Shown: positions 19,154 to 27,504 of the stretch, one piece after another | Layout of the letters: each line of letters starts with the position of its first letter | How positions within the stretch are numbered: the first letter of the stretch is position 1 | Assembly (NCBI RefSeq): GCF_001570725.1 | Contig: NZ_BCNV01000001.1 | Location: 2,294,001 to 2,358,000, forward strand | DNA: 64,000 bases | Direction of reading: 5' to 3' | Source: Paenibacillus amylolyticus | Lineage (GTDB): Bacteria > Bacillota > Bacilli > Paenibacillales > Paenibacillaceae | Position numbers and translations under genes: made by a program | Notes under the pieces: model-generated | What the model was told of the DNA's origin: nothing | The model's database searches: none | The model's input: the letters and a program-made list of their open reading frames with translations, nothing else

Positions 19154-19165
19154 ACCTATATTGTA
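19154..19165 (+). promoter_or_regulatory. Putative phage -10-like motif
   Basis: ACCTATATTGTA, fourth copy of the motif. It overlaps the 3' end of the recombinase pseudogene on the other strand. A + promoter here would read antisense to the recombinase toward the lysis genes. Confidence 0.3.
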
Positions 19166-20014
19166 GTTGCGAGAGGATGGAATTCACTGAAAGAAGTCTG
19201 CTTATTCTTCTGAGATACCTTGGCGTAAATCTTGATTGTGGCGATATCTTCGTGACCTAGATACTCCTGAACAAGAGCCATGTCGCAACCTGCGTTAAGC
19301 ATGTGCATGGCGAAGCTGTGACGGAAGACGTGGGGGCTGACATTCTAAGTGTTCAATGCCTGATCTTGCGGCAACTCTCTTAACAATTTTGTAGATACTC
19401 TCCCTAGACATATGAACAGTGTCATTCAACTTACTAGGAAGTAGCCAACCGGATGAAACATTGTGGTGCTTTATGTACATCTTGATAAGGACAAGCGTTG
19501 TCATGGATAGGGCTGAGTCTTTCTTTGTCGCCTTTACCGACAATGCGAATATTCTTTTCTACGAAGTTGATGCTCTCTAATTTAATCGTGGCAATCTCAC
19601 TGACCCGACCAGCTAGCCCGGACAGCAATTCGAGAACCATTTGGTCTTTCAGTCGCTGCTCGGAAGCTGTGTCAATCAGGTTGGTAACGTCAACTTCAGA
19701 GATGGCTTTAGGTAGGGATTTTATTACCCACCGTACTTTGGTGGCGGGTGACTCTTGAATGACTCTCCCAATTTCCATTAAAAGAAGATCTTCAGGGCAC
19801 ACAACATTGGATTAATAGTAGACCTTGCTCTACCAAGACAGTCAAAGTGCGTTATGTACTTTCTAATTTGAGACGGCTCGATAGCTGTTACTTCGGGAGG
19901 TGTTCTTTCAAAGGATAAAAAGCCTTTAATATCCCGTGCATAGTTTTCTATGGTCAATCCAGACAAGTCTTTATCTGTTTGTAGGTAGAGTAGGAATGCC
20001 TCAACATAATTCAT
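19156..20014 (-). pseudogene. Tyrosine recombinase (phage integrase), three frameshifts
   Basis: Read on -, from ATG 20014 to TAG 19156, about 286 codons, the normal size for a XerC/D-like integrase. The N-terminal SAM-like core-binding domain (VEAFLLYLQTDKDLSGLTIE, RKYITHFDCLGRARSTIN) is followed by the catalytic domain. All catalytic positions survive: Arg in SGLAGRVSEIATIKL, Lys in VGKGDKERLSPI, HVFRHSFAMHML, LGHEDIATIKIYA with the nucleophile Tyr. The reading frame changes near 19780, 19495 and 19335, and restoring frame at each point gives continuous homology. Upstream and downstream phage genes are intact, so decay rather than poor sequence is favoured, but sequencing error is not excluded. 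Loss would immobilise the prophage. Confidence 0.85.
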
Positions 20015-20119
20015 TATTACATCTCTGCCGTTGTCTTAGTAACATAACCCATTTATATACCGGATTATGTGAATTATCAACACACCCACAAACAGACAGA
20101 GAAAGGTCAGGTGATAGAT

Positions 20120-20431
20120 GTGGATGTAGGGGTAATCACTGCAATCCTTGGTCTGGTAGGCTCTGCCGTGACTGGCATAATTGGCTACGCCAGCGGTAAG
20201 AACAACAATAAGGTGACTGATAGGGAACTGCTCTCCAAGGACGAGCAAGCCTTTCGTGAAAGGTTGATTGAAAGGCTTACCTCTTCTGAAGAGAAGATTG
20301 AAAGATTGAGTAACGAAGTAATCACGCTTCGTCAGGAAAACATGGAACTTATTGCTGAAAATAGGCTACTGAACAACAAGGTAGAGCAGTTGGTGGCTCA
20401 ACTCTCAAGACGGAGGGGAGACGTGCGATAA
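20120..20431 (+). CDS. Membrane-anchored coiled-coil protein of the phage lysis region
   Basis: About 103 residues if started at GTG 20120, which has AGGTGAT just upstream; in-frame GTGs at 20111 and 20069 are alternatives. One membrane segment near the N-terminus (VGVITAILGLVGSAVTGIIGY) is followed by a long charged heptad region (ERLIERLTSSEEKIERLSNE, ENMELIAENRLLNNKVEQL) and a basic tail. This is the reverse of XhlA, where the coiled coil precedes the membrane helix. It is the first gene of a tight four-gene block with the amidase, so a holin-accessory role is inferred. It is divergent from the recombinase pseudogene. Confidence 0.65.
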   Translation: MDVGVITAILGLVGSAVTGIIGYASGKNNNKVTDRELLSKDEQAFRERLIERLTSSEEKIERLSNEVITLRQENMELIAENRLLNNKVEQLVAQLSRRRGDVR

Positions 20432-20432
20432 G

Positions 20433-20774
20433 ATGATGAAGTTTGTAAAGAATGCTTTCTGGAACGACAATGACGGGTTCTCTGCAAAGGACTTCTTGAT
20501 GGTTCTGTTCAGTGGACTGTTCGCTCTCTTTCTACTCATTGCATTCTTTGCGCCATTCTTCGGGGTGGCGGTGAGCGCAGTATCGGTCGGAGCGATTAAT
20601 AGCTTGAGTACAGTGGTCATGACTATCGTGGGCGGGATATTTGCCGTACAGACTGTAAAAGAGCTCAAAACCACCAATTCAGAAACTCCCTTTACAGTGC
20701 CTGAGCATTCTCTAGTAGAAAGTGTCCTTACTGTGGAGGGAACTAAAGTAGATAATACACCGAAAATTCAATAG
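20433..20774 (+). CDS. Two-helix membrane protein, candidate holin or holin partner
   Basis: 113 residues. The start is ATG 20433 or ATG 20436, after GGAGGGGAG at 20412-20420, and overlaps the end of the preceding gene almost completely. Two hydrophobic segments are seen: FLMVLFSGLFALFLLIAFFA (about 21-40) and a second around 44-70 (GVAVSAVSVGAINSL, VVMTIVGGIFAVQTV), then a soluble acidic tail of ~40 residues. Size, topology and position just before the amidase suit a holin-like function, but no family signature is recognised. Confidence 0.6.
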   Translation: MMKFVKNAFWNDNDGFSAKDFLMVLFSGLFALFLLIAFFAPFFGVAVSAVSVGAINSLSTVVMTIVGGIFAVQTVKELKTTNSETPFTVPEHSLVESVLTVEGTKVDNTPKIQ

Positions 20775-20788
20775 AAAGGTTGAAACAG

Positions 20789-21568
20789 ATGACTTTTAAA
20801 ATGAAATACACTATCAAGCAACGATATCTGCCTAACAATACCAAGAGACGTTCCGGTATCAAGAATCAAGGAATTAGCTTTATCGTGGCACACGATACAG
20901 GTAACGATGGAAGTACAGCGGCAGGTAATGTGAACTACTACATGAATTCCGCTAATGTCCAAAGTGCATCGGCGCATACCTTTATCGATGATAAAGTAAT
21001 CATTGAGTGTGTGCCCCTCACAGAGAAGGCTTGGCATGTCCTTTACAACGTAAAGACTGACAATGATCTTTACGGATTCGATTCTAATGATCGTGCCATC
21101 GGCGTAGAACTTTGTTACTCCAATAAGAAGGGTAGCATTAATAACACAGAGTCTTACAAGCGTTACGTTTGGTACATGGCATACCTCTGTAACAAGTTCA
21201 AACTGGATCCTCTGAAATGTATCTCAGGACACAACGAACTTGACCCCAATCGTAAGAGCGACCCTTACAAGAACGCCTTGAAGATTATGGGCATAAGCAA
21301 GACGAAATTTCTGAATGACGTGGTAGCGGAATTTAAGGATTGCACTACGACTCAAGTAAATGTACCACAAAATACAGTATCGGGGGATGACGAACCAATG
21401 AAACTTGATAAATGGGCGGTAGACATGCTCGTGAACGCACTGACTAATTTTAAGGCTAAGGGCTACTTTACAGACGAAGCTTGGATCACTAAAGCTAAGA
21501 ACGGGACTCTGACAGCCGCAGAACTAGCGTTTCTGAATACCATTCTGATTGCCAAGGCGGTGAAGTAA
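20789..21568 (+). CDS. Phage endolysin, N-acetylmuramoyl-L-alanine amidase (Amidase_2 type)
   Basis: 259 residues from ATG 20789, with AGAAAGG 9 bases upstream; TTG 20780 is a less likely start because it abuts that site. The catalytic domain spans ~15-175: a zinc ligand in FIVAHDTGNDGS, ASAHTFIDD, the EC/EL core GVELCYSNKKG, and the second zinc region SGHNELDPNRKSDP with the catalytic Lys. After a Thr/Gln/Val linker (~185-205), a ~55-residue helical domain (KLDKWAVDMLVNALTNF, KNGTLTAAELAFLNTILIAK) closes the protein; similar tails occur in Bacillus-group endolysins and probably bind wall or position the enzyme. It cleaves the amide bond between MurNAc and the stem peptide. No signal peptide, so release depends on a holin. 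Confidence 0.9.
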   Translation: MTFKMKYTIKQRYLPNNTKRRSGIKNQGISFIVAHDTGNDGSTAAGNVNYYMNSANVQSASAHTFIDDKVIIECVPLTEKAWHVLYNVKTDNDLYGFDSNDRAIGVELCYSNKKGSINNTESYKRYVWYMAYLCNKFKLDPLKCISGHNELDPNRKSDPYKNALKIMGISKTKFLNDVVAEFKDCTTTQVNVPQNTVSGDDEPMKLDKWAVDMLVNALTNFKAKGYFTDEAWITKAKNGTLTAAELAFLNTILIAKAVK

Positions 21569-21569
21569 T

Positions 21570-21869
21570 ATGGTTACATTGAATGCAGTACTTACTACAG
21601 CCGTAGCCTCAGTTGGCTTGTGGTTGCTTTTGGCGGGCTTAACTGAAGCACTTACAGAAGTAGTTAAGGCAGTTCTCCCAATCAAGGATAGAGCTACATA
21701 TGGTGTGTCAATCGTAGTTGGCGTTGGTTTAGCAATCTCATTCGGACTAAATCCATTCGGACTGACCGGAATTTCCGCATACACATCTATGGTGGCTGCT
21801 GGATTGCTGGCATCACGCGGAGCGAACTACCTGAACGGTTGGTTGAAACGTTTTGGTATTCATCTCTAA
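21570..21869 (+). CDS. Holin-like small membrane protein
   Basis: 99 residues; ATG 21570 is one base after the amidase stop, with AAGGCGGTGAAG inside the end of the amidase gene as ribosome binding site, implying translational coupling. Two to three hydrophobic segments are seen: TAVASVGLWLLLAGLTEALT, YGVSIVVGVGLAISFGL and ISAYTSMVAAGLLASRG; the C-terminus is basic (WLKRFGIHL). These are features of class I/II holins, which permit the endolysin to reach the wall. It is the last prophage gene before a terminator. Confidence 0.7.
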   Translation: MVTLNAVLTTAVASVGLWLLLAGLTEALTEVVKAVLPIKDRATYGVSIVVGVGLAISFGLNPFGLTGISAYTSMVAAGLLASRGANYLNGWLKRFGIHL

Positions 21870-21898
21870 GTGTTTACGGACAAAAATATGATCTCATT

Positions 21899-21926
21899 AA
21901 AAGTCGCTATTTAGCGGCTTTTTCGT
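21899..21926 (+). terminator. Intrinsic terminator ending the prophage late region
   Basis: AAGTCGCT (21901-21908) pairs with AGCGGCTT (21913-21920), one G-U pair, 4-base loop, then a T-run. Confidence 0.8.
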
Positions 21927-22384
21927 ATTAATAGGTTAGTTACTAGTGACTGGAAAATTGCCGGATCTATGTGTTGTAATTATTACATTCACATGGCACT
22001 GATTTAAGATTAGACATCTATTCTTAGCCGCGCATCATTTGATTTTTTCTAGAATTGAAATCCAGTGAAGTATTAAGATCATATACATCATAATAGGGAA
22101 TGTACGAGTAATGCATTCCCTGAGAAATAGAGCATTATTATAACGAATTCTAGAGTGTTGATGCTTATGAACCAAACATTGTATTTATCAACCAATCTTT
22201 CAGCGAAGTAAGTTGGAATCTGGCACAATTATGCGATCTTTCACATCATAATAGTTCAATTAATTAGAATATATGAAAAAAAACAGGTTCTTGATTTTCT
22301 TTCGCAATATGTAACTGAAACCGAGATTGTGCTAGGCTCTAACTACAAAAGAATTAAACGATTATACGGAAGGGGACGGTTTAC
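21927..22384. other. AT-rich gap between prophage and host genes
   Basis: 458 bases without a convincing gene. It contains a 7-bp inverted repeat GGGAATG/CATTCCC (22096-22120) and two copies of ACATCATAATAG (22085-22096 and 22243-22254). AAGGGGACGG at its end serves the next gene. The right prophage attachment site is probably within or near this gap but cannot be fixed without the left end. Confidence 0.5.
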
Positions 22385-22732
22385 TTGGATCAGGAACTTG
22401 CGGCTACGATCGCTATCGAATTCAAGAACAATCAGAAAGTGTTGAACGCAATCGGAGACGAGACCCGGCAAGCCATTCTCATAACCTTGATTCAAGGGCA
22501 GCAAAACCCCGGCATGCGCGTAGATGAGATCAGAATGAAAACCCATCTATCCCGACCAACCGTATCACATCATCTGAAAATACTGAAAGAATCGCAGATT
22601 ATAAGCGTTCATAAAGAAGGGACCCTCAACTATTACAGCCTGGACTCCGGAAGCAAGCTGAAATTGTTGAAAAACCTGGTGAACGAAATAGAGAAGGTAT
22701 TTTCCCAATGCGAAGAACAAACATCGGAATAA
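22385..22732 (+). CDS. ArsR-family winged-helix transcriptional regulator
   Basis: 115 residues from TTG 22385, preceded by AAGGGGACGG. The HTH core is plain: VLNAIGDETRQAILITLI, then LSRPTVSHHLKILKESQIIS and the wing (HKEGTLNYYSLD). No Cys metal-binding ELCVCDL motif is present, so metal sensing of the classical ArsR kind is unlikely; the type is nearer to YczG/SdpR-like regulators. It lies 31 bases before the aldo/keto reductase remnant and was probably its regulator and operon partner. As the reductase is broken, its present target is uncertain. Confidence 0.8.
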   Translation: MDQELAATIAIEFKNNQKVLNAIGDETRQAILITLIQGQQNPGMRVDEIRMKTHLSRPTVSHHLKILKESQIISVHKEGTLNYYSLDSGSKLKLLKNLVNEIEKVFSQCEEQTSE

Positions 22733-22763
22733 CGATAGGAAACACTGGGAGGGGGAGTTGTGA

Positions 22764-23614
22764 ATGAATCAGACAGTCGAAATGGCAAACGGAGTGCACA
22801 TTCCTCAACTCGGTTTCGGATTATATAAGATTAAAGACGGGCAGGCCTTCGAGAGGACGGTCGAAGAGGCTATTCAAGTTGGTTATCGTCATTTCGATAC
22901 GGTGAAAATTTACGGTTATGAAGGCCGGGTTATCCAAAAAAGTGGCATTCTTAGGGAGGAGTTTTTCATCACCTCCAAAGTGTGGACGACAGATCTCGGT
23001 TACCGTGCGACTAAAAAGGCGTTTCAGCAGACTTGCCAGAAACTGAACGTAACGTATCTCGATATGTATTTGATTCATTTCGCCGGTCCACATTACATGA
23101 ACTCCTGGAAAGTGATGGAAGAGTTATATGACGAAGATAAGATCAGAGTTATTGGTGTAGCCAATTTCGAGATCCGGCATCTGGAGCATCTCAAGAAGAA
23201 TTCACGGATATCGCCGATGGTAAATCAGGTCGAGACCCATCCGGAATTTCCGCAACACGAATTGCATGATTATATGGTTCGGAATCGGATTGTGCATGAG
23301 GCTTGGGGCCCGTTGGGCAGGGAAGCAAAGCACTTCTGGAGCATCCGGGGCTGGCAGCAATTGCCCTTCGTCATCAGAAAGCGGTTGCACAAGTCATTTT
23401 GCGCTGGCATTTGCAACGCGGAATTATCGTCATCCCCAAATCGTCGAATCTGCAAAAAATAAAAGAGAATAATGAAATATTTGATTTTGAACTGAATAAA
23501 AAGGACATGGAACATATCCGGCGGTTAGACATGGGCAAAGGATATTCCGTAAGTCCGAGTGGCTACATAGTCAACCCGATTTATGTAAAATTGATGAAGC
23601 TATTTATTTGCTGA
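22764..23614 (+). pseudogene. Aldo/keto reductase, frameshifted
   Basis: Starts at ATG 22764 after GGGAGGGGG. The first frame gives a clear AKR N-terminus (PQLGFGLYKI, RHFDTVKIYG, EEFFITSKVW with the catalytic Lys, DMYLIHFAGP). At about 23318, after EAWGPLG, the frame shifts; the other frame continues QGSKALLEHPGLAAIALRHQ, AQVILRWHLQRGIIVIPKS and ends at 23614. A few residues also seem missing just after the active-site Tyr (YGYEGRVIQKSGI, where relatives have a longer N-E-x-x-V-G-x-A stretch). Two separate lesions suggest a decayed gene. Intact relatives are NADPH-dependent reductases of ~275-285 residues. Confidence 0.8.
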
Positions 23615-23660
23615 TAACTCGGTTAACGAGCAGGATAGTTTAATGATCGTGGAGAAATAG

Positions 23661-23729
23661 ATGCCTTTTGAACGCCTAACGGAGCATTATGATGAGCGAA
23701 TTTCTAAAGTTGATGAAGTGCAATCGTGA
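23661..23729 (+). pseudogene. Possible 22-residue gene remnant
   Basis: MPFERLTEHYDERISKVDEV then two residues and a stop, preceded by GTGGAGAAATAG. The peptide resembles the start of a small helical protein that I cannot name with certainty, cut short by a stop. The remainder of the 23615-23871 gap holds a terminator and the next ribosome binding site. Confidence 0.25.
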
Positions 23730-23794
23730 CGCTTGACTTATTGGGCTGGACTTCAAGACACAACGTACATTAACATAGTTTGAGTGAGTCAATG

Positions 23795-23822
23795 ATCGGT
23801 ACAATAATGTACCGATTTTTTG
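23795..23822 (+). terminator. Intrinsic terminator
   Basis: Perfect 9-bp stem ATCGGTACA / TGTACCGAT, 4-base loop, six Ts. Confidence 0.85.
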
Positions 23823-23871
23823 TGTCCAAGGAGACTGTTTTATAAATAGTACCTGATAGAGGTGATCAAGC

Positions 23872-25095
23872 ATGAGTGATTATTCGATAAACCAACCGTA
23901 TACAAGCTCCCGATCTGATATTCAAAATGTTCTGCGTGATTCTCGTCTGCCTGCTTTGATCTGGGGCATTCTGATTTATTTTTCTGCATTGTACTCACAG
24001 CTACCGATGTTGCCCACATGGTTTGAATTTATGATGTTTACAGCTCTCATTCTGGTTCACATTCTGCTGCATTGGTATGCCGGATACGTTGTCGATCGAA
24101 GACCCTGGATTTATTTTGTGACACAAGGATGTATTGTCTGGGGGTGTGCGTTATTCATGCCTAATGCTCATTCTCTCATCTTTGTAAGTCTATTGACGGC
24201 TTTGGCGGGTCAGAGTATTGGTGTATACGCTCAACGTGTGAAGGTGCTTCTGGTATGTATCTTTTACTGCACCTTGTTTTCTGTCTCCCTGGTTTGGCTA
24301 GGAACTACCGAGGATTTGTCATCTACAGTACCATCGCTCTTCTTCATCATGTTTTTCGTAATCGGCTATGCTTCTTTGTTCTATAAACAAGTTCGTGCCA
24401 AATTGCGGACCCAGTCGTTTTTACGTGAATTGGAACGAGCGCACAGGAAAGTGGAGGAGCTAACCATTGCCAATGAACGTCAGAGGATGGCCCGTGATTT
24501 ACATGATACTTTGGCACAAGGGCTGGCAGGTCTTATCATGCAGCTTGATGCGGTGGATGCGCATTTAGAAAATGATAATAACCATCGTGCCCACGAGATT
24601 GTTCAGTTGTCAAAAGCCCAAGCAAAGCGCACGCTTTCAGAAGCGAGAAGCGCAATTGACGACTTGCGTTCGTATTCTGCCGAGGTCACAGATATTTCTA
24701 AAGCGGTGAAGGAAGAGGCTGAACACTTCTCACATATAACAGGGGTTCGTATTGTCACTCAATTATCGATGCCCCATCTGGTGGTGCCGAAGTTGATCTT
24801 CGAACATAGCTTACATATCATCCGAGAATGCTTGGCCAATACAGCTAAATATGCTCATGCGACGAACGTAGAAGTCGTGGTTGCTGCACCCGAAAACGTA
24901 ATCGAGCTACGCATTACGGATGACGGAAGAGGGTTCGATACCAACCTCATCGAGAAACAATCCGGTAGTTATGGCTTAATTGGCTTATATGAACGAACCC
25001 GAATTATGGGCGGGGAGATCGAAATTGAAAGCGGAAAGCAAGGAACCCAAGTTTCTGTTCGCATCCCATTACAACTGGAGGACACCACCGTATGA
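23872..25095 (+). CDS. Sensor histidine kinase, NarL/DesK-type (HisKA_3)
   Basis: 407 residues; ATG 23872 after AGAGGTGATCAAGC. Residues ~25-180 form five or six membrane helices with very short loops (ALIWGILIYFSAL, FTALILVHILLHWYAG, VLLVCIFYCTLFSVSL, FFIMFFVIGYASLFY), so the signal is probably sensed in or at the membrane. A short coiled coil leads into the HisKA_3 box ERQRMARDLHDTLAQGL with phospho-acceptor His211, and a HATPase_c domain with the N box (ECLANTAKYAHA), G1 box (DDGRGFD) and G2 box (GSYGLIGLYERTRIMGG). The stop overlaps the response regulator start by 4 bases, so the two are translationally coupled. The lipoprotein hydrolase downstream is a candidate target. The stimulus is unknown. 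Confidence 0.92.
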   Translation: MSDYSINQPYTSSRSDIQNVLRDSRLPALIWGILIYFSALYSQLPMLPTWFEFMMFTALILVHILLHWYAGYVVDRRPWIYFVTQGCIVWGCALFMPNAHSLIFVSLLTALAGQSIGVYAQRVKVLLVCIFYCTLFSVSLVWLGTTEDLSSTVPSLFFIMFFVIGYASLFYKQVRAKLRTQSFLRELERAHRKVEELTIANERQRMARDLHDTLAQGLAGLIMQLDAVDAHLENDNNHRAHEIVQLSKAQAKRTLSEARSAIDDLRSYSAEVTDISKAVKEEAEHFSHITGVRIVTQLSMPHLVVPKLIFEHSLHIIRECLANTAKYAHATNVEVVVAAPENVIELRITDDGRGFDTNLIEKQSGSYGLIGLYERTRIMGGEIEIESGKQGTQVSVRIPLQLEDTTV

Positions 25096-25739
25096 CAATC
25101 AAGATTCTTATCGTGGACGACCATTTCGTCGTTCGAGAGGGACTTAAGCTGATCCTGGAAACCAATCAAAGATACGAGGTAGTTGCAGAAGCATCTAACG
25201 GTATGGAAGCGGTTCGACGGGTGGATACTTACAAACCGGACATTATTCTATTGGATTTAAACATGCCTGAAATGGGCGGCCTGGATACCATGACAGCGCT
25301 CAGAGCTAAAGGAATAGATATACCGATCATTATTTTGACTACATATAACGAGGATGAGATGATGATCCGCGGACTGGCGTTAGGTGCCAAAGGGTATTTG
25401 CTGAAGGACACGGGAAGAGAGATGATATTTCGTTCAATTGATGCCGCGATGCGGGGGGAAACGTTGCTACTTCCGGAGATCAGCGAGAAAGTATTTGCTC
25501 ACAAGACATCAGAAAAGGCGAAAGAATCATCCTCGAACAGGATATCGCTCACAGACAAAGAGCTGATTGTGCTTCAAGCGATTGCCCGTGGCTCTCGAAG
25601 TAAAGAGATCGGCTTGGATATGGGCATATCCGAACGGACTGTAAAGACTCATTTAACGAGTATCTATAATAAATTGGGTGTGGATTCGAGACCGCAGGCC
25701 GTCGCCGTTGCGGTAGAGCGTGGAATATTGCATTTATAA
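25092..25739 (+). CDS. NarL/LuxR-family response regulator
   Basis: 215 residues; ATG 25092 overlaps the kinase stop. Receiver domain at 1-120: acidic pocket VDDH, phospho-acceptor Asp55 in ILLDLNMPEMGG, conserved Thr in IIILTTYNEDEMM and Lys in GYLLKDTG. The C-terminal LuxR helix-turn-helix (LTDKELIVLQAIARGSRSKE, ISERTVKTHLTSIYNKLGV) binds DNA on phosphorylation. It is the partner of the kinase upstream and resembles YxjL/YfiK-type regulators. A 17-base-loop terminator follows, so the next gene has its own promoter. Confidence 0.93.
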   Translation: MTIKILIVDDHFVVREGLKLILETNQRYEVVAEASNGMEAVRRVDTYKPDIILLDLNMPEMGGLDTMTALRAKGIDIPIIILTTYNEDEMMIRGLALGAKGYLLKDTGREMIFRSIDAAMRGETLLLPEISEKVFAHKTSEKAKESSSNRISLTDKELIVLQAIARGSRSKEIGLDMGISERTVKTHLTSIYNKLGVDSRPQAVAVAVERGILHL

Positions 25740-25763
25740 TCAAACATTTCATAGATTTGCCCG

Positions 25764-25806
25764 ATCGTACACTGGGGTCTTGCCCTTTTGTACGATTTTT
25801 TATTTT
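25764..25806 (+). terminator. Intrinsic terminator
   Basis: ATCGTACA (25764-25771) pairs with TGTACGAT (25789-25796) across a 17-base loop, followed by a T-rich tail. Confidence 0.8.
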
Positions 25807-25851
25807 TCTCCTCCGTTTATGATAGATGCATGAATACAAATTGGAGGAAAA

Positions 25852-27117
25852 ATGATGAAAAAAAGACTGACAACGATTCTGGCGACTGTTCTCTCACTAA
25901 CCATGCTCTCTGCCTGCAGCAGCACTAATAGCGGGACTTCCACACAGGAGGAAATTCCGAAACCTGAAAATAGCGTTGCTTCCGCACAGAATGAGTTTCC
26001 AAAACCGATGGGAAGTTATACGGTCGGGCGTACACAGATGGACTTCAAGTACACAGCATCCAACCACTCAGAAAGAGAACTGACGGCATTATTTTTCTAT
26101 CCGTCCGACAGCAATGAGGGCAAGCCGACGGCAGAGTATGCCTTTCCGGAGTTTCATTCACTGAGAGATGAGCTTTTGGTTAGATTAGGGGGCACAGCGG
26201 GTGGTGAGCAGCTGTTTGATTCCAATTTCAAGACATGGTCTTACGACGATCTGGCCTTATCTGAAAAGGAAAAACAATATCCGGTTTTATTCTTTGTTCA
26301 TGGCGCAGGCGCTTACCCACAGCAAGGCACTTTGTTTGCTCAAGACCTGGCAAGCGCCGGCTATATTGTGGTATCTATCGGCCATGCCGAAAGTGGTGTG
26401 TACAAACTTAAAGATGGACGAACAGTTGGATTGTCTGAGAATTTTATGGACGAAGTAACAAAATACGGAATGGAAGCAGCCACCCTAACTCCACCTGAAA
26501 TTGTGACTGAGAAGCTTGAGGAAGAAGAAGCTATTGAGATTGCTCGCAAATTAACTTCCGCGCCTGAAGCAGTCAAGTTTGCGAAATATGCCGTTTTACA
26601 GAGCGAGGATATTCGATATGTTGCAGATAACTTGTACAAAATGAATACAGGTGACAGAGATTCCATGTTTAAAGGTAGATTGCAGCTTGATCTCGGTCTC
26701 GGTGTGTTTGGACATTCTTTCGGAGGAACGACAGCGGCAATTGTTAGCCGTGACGATGACCGATTTGTCGGCGCTGTGAATCTAGACGGTAATATGTTAG
26801 GTGCCCTGGATAGCGATTTTAAGAAACCCTTCATGCAGCTCAGCACCGTGCTTGCCTATAATACAAATGCATTTCTGCTTGAATCCAACAGCAAGGACAC
26901 CTATTTTGCCATTATTGATAATGTAGTCCACGGTGACTTCTCCGATTCCTTGTTTACAACTACGGATAAAGCATCCAGAGGAACCCGAGACGCGATGGAA
27001 CAGCGCAACATTATCACTTCTTATACAAAGGCATTCTTTGATAAGTATATGTTGAAGAAAGAAACGGACATTGACAGCCTTACCTTTGACGGCGTAGAGA
27101 TGATTAAAAAACCTTAA
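25852..27117 (+). CDS. Lipoprotein alpha/beta hydrolase, PAF-acetylhydrolase-like
   Basis: About 421 residues; ATG 25852 or 25855 after TTGGAGGAAA. A lipoprotein signal is clear (basic start, hydrophobic core, LSAC lipobox near residue 22), then a Ser/Thr/Asn-rich linker to ~45. The hydrolase core has the oxyanion region FFVHGAGAYP, the nucleophile elbow GHSFGG with Ser289, a later Asp (NLDGNMLG) and a His in NVVHGDFSD. PAF-acetylhydrolase-like enzymes cleave short acyl esters, but the substrate here is unknown. It is anchored to the outer face of the membrane. It follows the two-component pair with a separate terminator, so control by that pair is only possible. A cytosolic paralogue lies at 48885. 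Confidence 0.87.
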   Translation: MMKKRLTTILATVLSLTMLSACSSTNSGTSTQEEIPKPENSVASAQNEFPKPMGSYTVGRTQMDFKYTASNHSERELTALFFYPSDSNEGKPTAEYAFPEFHSLRDELLVRLGGTAGGEQLFDSNFKTWSYDDLALSEKEKQYPVLFFVHGAGAYPQQGTLFAQDLASAGYIVVSIGHAESGVYKLKDGRTVGLSENFMDEVTKYGMEAATLTPPEIVTEKLEEEEAIEIARKLTSAPEAVKFAKYAVLQSEDIRYVADNLYKMNTGDRDSMFKGRLQLDLGLGVFGHSFGGTTAAIVSRDDDRFVGAVNLDGNMLGALDSDFKKPFMQLSTVLAYNTNAFLLESNSKDTYFAIIDNVVHGDFSDSLFTTTDKASRGTRDAMEQRNIITSYTKAFFDKYMLKKETDIDSLTFDGVEMIKKP

Positions 27118-27145
27118 AAACCTTTGCCACCATAATGTAGATAGC

Positions 27146-27334
27146 ATGGATATTTTCCTATGTATTTTTCAACGAGATGGTACGCAAGTACTTTTAGAGA
27201 AGGTCATATCAGAACAACCAGATGTATTCGCCTATGCTAAACATCTAGGTGAACTTACATGGGTTTCTGATTTTGAAGTTGCTTTAATTAATGAAACAGG
27301 CGCTGAAAAGTATTCTGCAAAACTAGAACACTAA
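27146..27334 (+). CDS. Possible small protein or gene fragment
   Basis: 62 codons, ATG to TAA. The C-terminal part (HLGELTWVSDFEVALINETG) looks protein-like, but no ribosome binding site precedes the ATG and no family is recognised. It may be a remnant of a larger gene. Confidence 0.3.
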   Translation: MDIFLCIFQRDGTQVLLEKVISEQPDVFAYAKHLGELTWVSDFEVALINETGAEKYSAKLEH

Positions 27335-27390
27335 TTATTTGGCTGCTAGAAAACATTGTCCAGCTGGGGTTATGGGCTCTTTTATTATAA

Positions 27391-27448
27391 GGCATGCATT
27401 TATCTTGAGGATTGCATTTCTCTCGTGTAAATGACATGCCCATTTTTT
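27391..27448 (+). terminator. Hairpin with T-run between convergent genes
   Basis: GGCATGCATTTA (27391-27402) pairs with TAAATGACATGCC (27428-27440) with one bulge, then six Ts. It is placed to end + transcripts before the TetR gene on -. Confidence 0.5.
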
Positions 27449-27504
27449 ATTTATGCTGTAAATCCCTTGTGATTTATGCGTCCTGTCGGAGTCTGGGCGA
27501 GGCC

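Noticed and set aside
1..21900. Complete prophage
   Set aside because: No terminase, portal, capsid, replication or repressor genes are in view; only the late tail and lysis end is present.
1..21900. Diversity-generating retroelement acting on the giant fibre
   Set aside because: No reverse transcriptase and no template-type repeat of a fibre 3' end were found in the window.
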